From Acidobacteriota bacterium (GTDB lineage Bacteria > Actinomycetota > Acidimicrobiia > Spongiisociales > UBA5794): 8,819 bases of DNA. Each line of letters starts with the position of its first letter. The first letter of the stretch is position 1. The notes under the pieces are model-generated. The model saw only the letters and a list, made by a program, of their open reading frames with translations. It searched no databases and was not told the DNA's origin. The stretch is taken from NCBI GenBank assembly GCA_004356175.1, contig SMXV01000091.1, positions 1 through 8,819 on the forward strand, written 5' to 3'. Position numbers and translations under genes: made by a program. Shown here piece by piece: positions 1 to 4,598 of this stretch.

Positions 1-114
1 AGAAACGCCACAAACTATTTCTGCCGCGGGCAAACGGCGGGCAAACAGGCATACAGACGTGTCTCACCGTCCAACAGAATCGGCCACAACCCATGCAGTA
101 CAAGGGGTTTGAGG
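1..114. other. Non-coding DNA downstream of tRNA-Gly, with paired 10-bp direct repeats
   Basis: No credible gene lies here. Seen: GCGGGCAAAC occurs twice, at 26-35 and 37-46, separated by one base (11-bp period). A weak inverted repeat AACCC/GGGTT (88-92 and 105-109) lies just past the encoded CCA of the tRNA and could be a poor tRNA terminator, though no T-run follows on the transcribed strand. Inference: the repeat pair lies about 70-90 bp beyond the tRNA 3' end, which is where arm-type sites of a tyrosine integrase would lie if an element were integrated at this tRNA. The rest of such an element would lie outside the window. Confidence 0.4.
26..46. repeat. Two direct copies of GCGGGCAAAC, 11-bp period
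   Basis: The copies at 26-35 and 37-46 are identical and are separated by a single G. The 11-bp period places them on nearly the same face of the DNA helix, which suits cooperative protein binding. The role is unknown; an integrase arm-type site or another DNA-binding site is possible. Confidence 0.6.
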
Positions 115-188
115 TGGAGCGGGTGAGGGGAATCGAACCCCCGTATTCAGCTTGGGAAGCTGATGTTCTGCCATTGAACTACACCCGC
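115..188 (-). tRNA. tRNA-Gly, anticodon CCC, 3' CCA encoded
   Basis: The minus strand folds as a full cloverleaf. The acceptor stem is GCGGGTG (188-182) paired with CACCCGC (125-119). The D arm carries AGTTCAATGG. The anticodon stem TCAGC/GCTGA closes the 7-base loop TTCCCAA, giving anticodon CCC for the glycine codon GGG. The T arm is GGGGG-TTCGATT-CCCCT, with one G-T pair. The discriminator base is U, usual for bacterial glycine tRNAs, and it is followed directly by an encoded CCA (117-115). The body is 71 nt without CCA. It lies 35 bp downstream of the stop of the 71-residue membrane protein on the same strand and has its own candidate promoter overlapping that stop. Confidence 0.97.
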
Positions 189-198
189 GGGTACGGCG

Positions 199-227
199 AG
201 TCTACCGAAGCTGGGGCACGGTCTCAG
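199..227 (-). promoter_or_regulatory. Candidate promoter of tRNA-Gly
   Basis: On the minus strand, CTGAGA (227-222) resembles a -35 box (4/6 to TTGACA). After exactly 17 bp comes TAGACT (204-199), a TAnnnT-type -10. The -10 ends 10 bp before the first base of the tRNA, so initiation would give a leader of about 3-4 nt. The -35 overlaps the stop codon of the upstream 71-residue gene. Confidence 0.5.
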
Positions 228-439
228 GCCAGCAAACTGACTCCACCCCAGATGGCGACAACGATTCCAACAGAGAGAAGCCAGTACGCGCGCACGGCCT
301 GAAATTCGCCCTGCTCGCCTTTTGGTGAGTTGCCCCGACGGTGCTGGACGATGGCGTACAGGTTCCCAATGGCCATCGCCGCGCCGAACGCGAGAGCGAT
401 TTGTTTGACGAGTAATCCGAGGTCAATCAGGTTCTCCAC
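224..439 (-). CDS. Small two-helix membrane protein (71 aa), function unknown
   Basis: I do not recognise a named family. The predicted protein has two hydrophobic segments, about residues 9-31 and 52-70. A short polar, positively charged loop joins them (residues 33-50, including HRRG and PKGEQGEF). By the positive-inside rule the loop would be cytoplasmic and both ends outside. The start is GTG at 439, with no convincing Shine-Dalgarno. TAGCGT (452-447) ends 7 nt before the GTG, which supports a leaderless start here rather than at the internal ATG (residue 22), which would remove most of helix 1. The gene is divergent from the 303-residue membrane protein and lies upstream of tRNA-Gly. The hydrophobicity pattern and a coherent start signal make it a likely real gene despite its size. 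Confidence 0.7.
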   Translation of the reverse strand: MENLIDLGLLVKQIALAFGAAMAIGNLYAIVQHRRGNSPKGEQGEFQAVRAYWLLSVGIVVAIWGGVSLLA

Positions 440-446
440 ACGTTCA

Positions 447-452
447 ACGCTA
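447..452 (-). promoter_or_regulatory. -10 element (TAGCGT) for the 71-aa gene
   Basis: TAGCGT on the minus strand, within GATAGCGT, matches TAnnnT and ends 7 nt before the GTG start at 439. Initiation about 7 nt downstream would leave a leader of 0-1 nt. No good -35 box is visible. Confidence 0.45.
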
Positions 453-457
453 TCGCT

Positions 458-467
458 CCACTAGTGG
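458..467. promoter_or_regulatory. Perfect palindrome CCACTAGTGG between divergent genes, possible operator
   Basis: This 10-bp perfect inverted repeat is in the 59-bp gap between the 71-aa gene (minus) and the 303-aa gene (plus). It sits just upstream of the minus-strand -10 (447-452) and about 16 bp upstream of the plus-strand -10 (484-489). A dimeric regulator bound here could touch both promoters. Operator function is inferred from symmetry and position only. Confidence 0.4.
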
Positions 468-483
468 TATTTCGTGTGGTCGA

Positions 484-489
484 TACGCT
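484..489 (+). promoter_or_regulatory. -10 element (TACGCT) for the 303-aa membrane protein gene
   Basis: TACGCT within CGATACGCT fits TAnnnT and ends 9 nt before ATG 499, giving a predicted leader of 0-3 nt. The same 9-mer CGATACGCT occurs at 5886-5894 before the EamA transporter gene. Confidence 0.45.
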
Positions 490-498
490 TCAACAGCC

Positions 499-1410
499 AT
501 GAACGAGCCACATCCAAACCGTCTGATTCGCTTTGCCCGAAAGGGCTCGCTTTCGAGTTCGCTCTGGGTGTTTGGGCTTGCCACCACGTTGCTGTTGGTC
601 GGCATTTGGGGACGCGCAGTGACGTATGACGAGCCAACTGTCCGACAGACCGCTCGTGCTGTGGTGGATTCTGGAGTTGTCTCCGAAAGGATATACGGAT
701 GGATATCGGACGCCGTTTCGACCTCGACAGGAGCCGACTCTGAGGTTGCTGAGCACGTGCTCGATGACCTCAAGGGCCGTTCTGAGGTTGATGTGGCTGT
801 TGCGACGATTGTCGATCAGTTCGTTGCGGCACTCTTCTCTTTCGAATCTTCAGATGTCGTGATCGATGTTGGGAGCTCTCTTGACCCTCTGGTGCCTCTT
901 GTTGTGCTGAGCCTTGCAGATCAGGACGTTGATGTTGATGAAGAGGCAGTTCTGTCCGCGATTGGCTCGGCCCAGGACATCGGTCTCGAAACGAGCGAAG
1001 TCCGGACGGTCAAGAATGTTGTCGAGCGGACTCGTGCTGCTCTCTCGATCATCGTTCTTGTTTCTGCAGCGGCACTACTTGTTTCAGGCTCCGTAGCGCT
1101 GTGGTTGTCGGGAGATTGGCTCGTGATGGCTAGGTCTCTTGCGACCCGAGTCGTGATGTCAGCTCTCTCCTTCGCTGTGCTGTTTCGTATTGGCGCGTGG
1201 GCCCTCGACCCAGAGCGTGGCGGGGGACCGATATCGAACGCCGGTGGCATCATTCTTGGTAGCAATGCCGCTGTCTTCATCGTGGTGGCTTTCGCCATGG
1301 CACTATTGGCTGCCTCGATAGCCGTGATCGTCCGACAGAGGCCGTCGGTTCCCTCCGAAGTGGTCGAAGACGACGTCACGGCATCCACGGGCGAACTGGT
1401 AAGCGTGTAG
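499..1410 (+). CDS. Conserved integral membrane protein, four predicted helices, function unknown
   Basis: The 303-residue protein has a basic N-terminus and helix 1 at about 22-38. A region of about 140 residues follows (40-180), rich in Asp, Glu, Val and Ser, with no cysteine or obvious catalytic motif. Three more helices lie at about 181-203, 215-235 and 255-278, and the tail is acidic and cytoplasmic. This layout, one N-terminal anchor, an extracytoplasmic mostly helical domain and a C-terminal three-helix bundle, resembles a group of uncharacterised actinobacterial membrane proteins. No enzymatic role can be read from it. ATG 499 has no Shine-Dalgarno but has TACGCT 9 nt upstream, consistent with a leaderless transcript. 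The next gene on the same strand begins about 70 bp after the stop and has its own promoter-like region, so the two need not form one operon. Confidence 0.85.
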   Translation: MNEPHPNRLIRFARKGSLSSSLWVFGLATTLLLVGIWGRAVTYDEPTVRQTARAVVDSGVVSERIYGWISDAVSTSTGADSEVAEHVLDDLKGRSEVDVAVATIVDQFVAALFSFESSDVVIDVGSSLDPLVPLVVLSLADQDVDVDEEAVLSAIGSAQDIGLETSEVRTVKNVVERTRAALSIIVLVSAAALLVSGSVALWLSGDWLVMARSLATRVVMSALSFAVLFRIGAWALDPERGGGPISNAGGIILGSNAAVFIVVAFAMALLAASIAVIVRQRPSVPSEVVEDDVTASTGELVSV

Positions 1411-1426
1411 ATCTGCCTGCCAGATT

Positions 1427-1457
1427 TTGAGCGTGGAGAGCCGACGTCGGATAGCAT
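1427..1457 (+). promoter_or_regulatory. Candidate promoter of the acyl-CoA ligase gene with palindrome in the spacer
   Basis: TTGAGC (1427-1432, 4/6 to TTGACA) and TAGCAT (1452-1457, TAnnnT) are separated by 19 bp, slightly longer than ideal. The spacer contains the perfect 10-bp palindrome CCGACGTCGG (1441-1450), well placed for a repressor. Transcription from about 1464 would give a leader of about 17 nt carrying AGGAGG. Confidence 0.4.
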
Positions 1458-3271
1458 CGGCTCTCTACTCAGGAGGCAGTATCAAGACGTACACAACTCC
1501 AGGCGCCGCACAGATTGATCCGAAGCTGAACGTCGTCCAACAGCTGATGGAGCGGGCAAGCGTGTCTCCCGATCACCCAGCTCTTGCCTATAGAGACGGC
1601 GACCGGTTTGTCGATGTGTCGACCGCGGACTTTTGGGACACGGTTCGTACCGTCGCGGCTGGTCTTGCTGCATCGGGCGTGGAGAAGGGCGATCGTGTCG
1701 CTCTTCACTCCAGCACGCGTATCGAGTTCACCTACTTCGACTACGCCATCTGGGCAGCGGGAGCAGCGACCACCACGATCTACGAGACGTCGTCTGCGGA
1801 GCAGGTTCAGTGGATTCTGTCTGATTCGGGATGTGTCGCTCTCATATCGGAAAGCGCTGAAACGCTGTCGGTGTATGACGAAATCGCGAGTTCTGTGCCC
1901 GATTGCAGCCGAGTCTTCGTCATCGAGAACGGTGCTATTGAAACCCTCGGTGCCATGGCGACGGAGGAGTCATTGGCCGAGGTCGACAGACGAGTTGCGA
2001 ACATCGAACACGGCGACCTTGCAACACTCGTCTACACGTCCGGCACCACCGGCATGCCAAAGGGTTGCGAACTCACGCACTACAACTTCGCGTGGATGGT
2101 CGCTCAACTCGACGGCTCGGTTGGCCAGCTCCTCGGTGAGACCAAGAGGACATTGATGTTTCTGCCGCTTGCGCACATCTTTGCGAGGGTCATCCAGGCA
2201 GTTTCGGTCTCCACAGGCACGCAGATCGCATTCTCAACGGGTATTGCGAGTCTTCTCGAAGAGCTCCCCATGTTCAAGCCGACGTTCGTCTTCTCCGTCC
2301 CTCGGGTGTTCGAGAAGGTATACAACGGAGCAAAGCAGAAGGCCGAGGCGGATGGAAAGGGCAGGATTTTCGACGTCGCAGCGAGTGTTGCAGTTGCGTA
2401 CTCCAAAGGTATCGAGAAAGGCAGGGTCGCCATCGGTACAAAACTTGCGCATGGCGTGTTCGACAAGCTTGTCTACACGAAGATCAGAGCCCTGTTCGGC
2501 GGCGAGGTGGAGTACTCGATCTCTGGTGGTGCACCGCTCGGAGCCCGGCTCGGGCACTTCTTCAGGGGTGCAGGGGTGAACATACTTGAGGGCTACGGGC
2601 TTACCGAAACCACCGCGGCTGCAACAGTAAACGAGCCAGGTGCAACCAAAATCGGCACCGTTGGCCGCCCGATACCCGGGGTATCGATTCAGATCGCCGA
2701 GGACGGTGAAATCCTCATCAAAGGTGGGCACGTGTTCTCGGGATATTGGCAGAACGCGCCAGCGACCGCTGAGGTGCTTCCAGGTGATGGCTGGTTCCGC
2801 TCTGGGGACCTCGGAGAGCTTGACGACGAAGGGTACCTGTCGATCACCGGGCGCAAGAAGGACATCATCGTTACCGCGGCGGGCAAGAACGTTGCACCCG
2901 CTGTTCTTGAAGACCGCATGCGGTCCCATCCGATGGTAAGTCAGGTGGTCGTGGTCGGTGACGCCAAACCGTTCATCGCCGCTCTTGTCTCGCTCGATGT
3001 CGACTCTCTCGGTCCGTGGTGTGCTGCAAGGGATATCGATGGCGCGACGGCGGAAGATCTCGCCGACAACGATGATCTGCTTGCGGAGATCCAGAAGGCT
3101 GTGGACGATGCGAACAAGGCGGTATCGAAAGCCGAGGCGATCAAGACCTTCCGCATCCTGCCAGAGGATCTGTCAATCGAGTCGGGCGAACTGACGCCAA
3201 CCCTCAAGGTCAAACGCACCGTCGTAGCAGCAAAGTACCAATCCCTCATCGACGACATCTACGGCGACTAA
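1427..3271 (+). CDS. Long-chain fatty-acid-CoA ligase, FadD15-like
   Basis: Adenylate-forming enzyme that activates fatty acids with ATP to acyl-AMP and then transfers the acyl group to CoA, in the cytoplasm or at the inner membrane. Residues count from TTG 1427. The P-loop-like motif YTSGTTGMPKG is at 203-213, the substrate/adenine region SGGAPLGA at 367-374, EGYGLTETT at 388-396, SGDLG at 459-463 and GRKKDII at 475-481. The C-terminal LTPTLKVKR (589-597) carries the catalytic lysine. YETSSAEQV and VPRVFEKVYN, as I recall the family, mark the FadD15/long-chain branch (COG1022). The coordinates use the furthest upstream canonical start considered, TTG 1427 (614 aa); GTG 1433 is the other upstream option. 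I think translation really starts at ATC 1481 (596 aa), because AGGAGG lies just before it and the family's first residues align there. Substrate chain length cannot be read. Confidence 0.95.
   Translation: MSVESRRRIASALYSGGSIKTYTTPGAAQIDPKLNVVQQLMERASVSPDHPALAYRDGDRFVDVSTADFWDTVRTVAAGLAASGVEKGDRVALHSSTRIEFTYFDYAIWAAGAATTTIYETSSAEQVQWILSDSGCVALISESAETLSVYDEIASSVPDCSRVFVIENGAIETLGAMATEESLAEVDRRVANIEHGDLATLVYTSGTTGMPKGCELTHYNFAWMVAQLDGSVGQLLGETKRTLMFLPLAHIFARVIQAVSVSTGTQIAFSTGIASLLEELPMFKPTFVFSVPRVFEKVYNGAKQKAEADGKGRIFDVAASVAVAYSKGIEKGRVAIGTKLAHGVFDKLVYTKIRALFGGEVEYSISGGAPLGARLGHFFRGAGVNILEGYGLTETTAAATVNEPGATKIGTVGRPIPGVSIQIAEDGEILIKGGHVFSGYWQNAPATAEVLPGDGWFRSGDLGELDDEGYLSITGRKKDIIVTAAGKNVAPAVLEDRMRSHPMVSQVVVVGDAKPFIAALVSLDVDSLGPWCAARDIDGATAEDLADNDDLLAEIQKAVDDANKAVSKAEAIKTFRILPEDLSIESGELTPTLKVKRTVVAAKYQSLIDDIYGD
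1437..1464 (+). promoter_or_regulatory. Inverted repeat AGAGCCGA/TCGGCTCT before the acyl-CoA ligase
   Basis: AGAGCCGA (1437-1444) and TCGGCTCT (1457-1464) are perfect complements around a 12-nt loop. No T-run follows. It could terminate transcription of the 303-aa gene, or form an extended operator with the nested palindrome CCGACGTCGG. Its position argues that 1411-1470 is intergenic rather than coding. Confidence 0.45.
1471..1483 (+). promoter_or_regulatory. Shine-Dalgarno AGGAGG followed by an in-frame ATC codon
   Basis: AGGAGG at 1471-1476 is a perfect Shine-Dalgarno core, the only one directly before a gene start in this window. Four bases later is ATC (1481-1483), in frame with the acyl-CoA ligase. 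The next in-frame ATG is at 1547, too far in to keep the conserved N-terminus. This either marks a rare AUC initiation codon or an ATG altered by mutation or sequencing error. Confidence 0.6.
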
Positions 3272-3291
3272 CACACAAAGCATCGTGAAAT

Positions 3292-3311
3292 GTCCCACCT
3301 TCAGGTGGGAC
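3292..3311 (+). terminator. Hairpin terminator after the acyl-CoA ligase
   Basis: GTCCCACC (3292-3299) and GGTGGGAC (3304-3311) form a perfect 8-bp stem with a TTCA tetraloop, starting 21 bp after the ligase stop. There is no downstream T-run, as in many terminators proposed for actinobacteria. It separates the ligase from the SGNH gene. Confidence 0.55.
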
Positions 3312-3345
3312 GCGCCTGGAGTCGAGGAGTATCTTGTGGGCGCGG

Positions 3346-3351
3346 TAGGTT
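3346..3351 (+). promoter_or_regulatory. -10 element (TAGGTT) for the SGNH hydrolase gene
   Basis: TAGGTT matches TAnnnT and ends exactly 6 nt before ATG 3358, so standard spacing puts the first transcribed base on the A of the start codon. No clear -35 box is visible. Confidence 0.45.
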
Positions 3352-3357
3352 GCTGGC

Positions 3358-4527
3358 ATGAGCCGGTTGGTGAAATTTGTTTTGGTTGTGTTCGGCGCTG
3401 TCGTACTGCTCTCTGCTGTGCCTGCGATTGCCCATGTGCGGCCGGCAGGCGGATTCCTTCCCGACGGAGACGAGCGGCCCCAGATTCATTCGGCCGTTCT
3501 GCTCGGTCCCAAGGCCCACAACAATCTGCTTGAGGCTGATCTCGTGATCGACGCGTCTGACAACGACGCAATCAAACGTTTCGAGTACCGGTGGAACAGC
3601 GCAACCTTCGGTTCGACTCACTCGACGTCAGTACTCGACCCGACCGTCGACTATTCGTCGACTCGTCCCGACACAAGGTACGGCCTTCAGATTCGTGCGA
3701 TCGACTTTCACAACAACGCATCCGACTGGTTCCCTGTCTGGGACGGGGTAACGCCAGGCGTGCCGACGATTGTTGTTGCAGGCGACTCAATCGCATCTGG
3801 GTACACGAAACGTTGGTTCGTCTCGGGAGGTACGTGCCGCGACGATGCATACTCGTACGGTTCGGCTCTCGTGAAACAGGTCAACGGGACTCTCCCCGCG
3901 CAGTGGGAGGCGGTCTACGTAAACATCGCGTGGGCTGGGGCTGGAGTTGGGAACATGTTGTCCGGTGGCACAGACTCCTGCGGAGCTCGCCACAGCGCCC
4001 AGGTCGGACAGATACTAGACCTGGTTGATAACAGCACGTGGAATGTCGTTGTCATCACGGCGGGCATCAACTCCACAAACTGGACGGACGTGGTTGTTGG
4101 CCTTACGAGGGACACGGCGTTCTCGTTCACGGAAGCTGGGGACCGCGCAGCATGCGATCTAGCTGTGTCCGAAAAGTGGAACATCAGACGGAAACGCGGC
4201 GCCATAACCAATTCGACCCGTGAAATCACGAGGACACTTCTCGACACGACAAACGCACGTGTCATATGGACCAGCTACTACGACATAACCGGGAGCCAAA
4301 TTGCTCCACAGTGGACACCGGTTGGCTCCGAGTGTTCGCAGTACATGGCCGAAGCGCTCGCGGAGCTTCATGGGGCTCTACAGTCAGGCCTTGACCCTCG
4401 AGCGGACTGGGTCGACATCGATTGGAATGTCGCTACACAGACGTGGGCTGGATGGCCGCATCCCAATGCTGCCGGACAGCAGTCGATTGGATTGATTGTC
4501 GCCGCCGAGGTAACCCGGTCCCGCTAG
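3358..4527 (+). CDS. Secreted SGNH/GDSL-family hydrolase with N-terminal FnIII-like domain
   Basis: Probable extracytoplasmic esterase or lipase (389 aa). Residues 1-25 form a Sec signal peptide: SRLVK, a hydrophobic core, then AIA before a likely cleavage site. Residues 40-130 look like a fibronectin type III fold (FEYRWN, then LQIRAIDFHNNASDW). The hydrolase domain follows: block I GDSIASG with nucleophile Ser144, block II around AWAGAGVGN (191-199), block III AGIN (235-238), and block V WPHPNAAG with His368. The family's Asp three residues before this His is Gly365 here, so a Ser-His dyad or an acid from elsewhere would be needed. Four cysteines in the mature domain (160, 208, 266, 326) could form two disulfides, fitting export. 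The substrate is unknown. The upstream acyl-CoA ligase suggests lipid use, by adjacency only. ATG 3358 lacks a Shine-Dalgarno but has TAGGTT 6 nt upstream. Confidence 0.88.
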   Translation: MSRLVKFVLVVFGAVVLLSAVPAIAHVRPAGGFLPDGDERPQIHSAVLLGPKAHNNLLEADLVIDASDNDAIKRFEYRWNSATFGSTHSTSVLDPTVDYSSTRPDTRYGLQIRAIDFHNNASDWFPVWDGVTPGVPTIVVAGDSIASGYTKRWFVSGGTCRDDAYSYGSALVKQVNGTLPAQWEAVYVNIAWAGAGVGNMLSGGTDSCGARHSAQVGQILDLVDNSTWNVVVITAGINSTNWTDVVVGLTRDTAFSFTEAGDRAACDLAVSEKWNIRRKRGAITNSTREITRTLLDTTNARVIWTSYYDITGSQIAPQWTPVGSECSQYMAEALAELHGALQSGLDPRADWVDIDWNVATQTWAGWPHPNAAGQQSIGLIVAAEVTRSR

Positions 4528-4543
4528 GAGCCCATGCTCCTAG
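4524..4543 (+). terminator. Hairpin overlapping the SGNH stop codon
   Basis: CTAGGAGC (4524-4531) and GCTCCTAG (4536-4543) form a perfect 8-bp stem with a CCAT loop. The stop codon TAG (4525-4527) lies within the left arm. It is the first of three adjacent inverted repeats in the gap before dinB and probably ends the SGNH transcript. No T-run follows. Confidence 0.5.
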
Positions 4544-4585
4544 GAGCGTGCATCCGGTGCTCCTCGCTCCCCGGGCGTTCCGCCC
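4542..4585 (+). promoter_or_regulatory. Further inverted repeats between SGNH gene and dinB
   Basis: A second copy of the AGGAGC/GCTCCT pair lies at 4542-4547 and 4559-4564. A third stem, GGGCG-TTC-CGCCC, lies at 4573-4585, directly before the dinB -10. The AGGAGC/GCTCCT arms alternate four times (4526, 4536, 4542, 4559), so different pairings exclude each other. GCTCCTAGGAGC (4536-4547) is itself a perfect 12-bp palindrome. The role is not known. Confidence 0.4.
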
Positions 4586-4591
4586 TACTCT
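4586..4591 (+). promoter_or_regulatory. -10 element (TACTCT) for dinB
   Basis: TACTCT fits TAnnnT and ends 7 nt before ATG 4599, predicting a leader of 0-1 nt. It directly follows the GGGCG/CGCCC inverted repeat. No LexA box of the CGAAC-N4-GTTCG type is seen around it. Confidence 0.4.
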
Positions 4592-4598
4592 TGGCTGC

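Noticed and set aside
93..302. 69-aa plus-strand reading frame
   Set aside because: It runs antisense across the tRNA-Gly gene and the end of the 71-aa gene. Its peptide RGIEPPYSAWEADVLPLNY is simply the reverse complement of the tRNA.
921..1457. 178-aa minus-strand reading frame
   Set aside because: Antisense to the 303-aa membrane protein gene; low-complexity Ser/Thr/Arg/Ala composition and no start signal.
2234..2929. 231-aa minus-strand reading frame
   Set aside because: Antisense shadow of the acyl-CoA ligase, which has full family motifs in the same interval.
4422..4598. N-terminal extension of dinB to ATG 4422 or GTG 4557
   Set aside because: The long form overlaps the SGNH coding sequence and includes translated hairpins. 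The GTG form has AGGAG 10 nt upstream but adds residues atypical for the family. ATG 4599 matches the family start and the -10 spacing.
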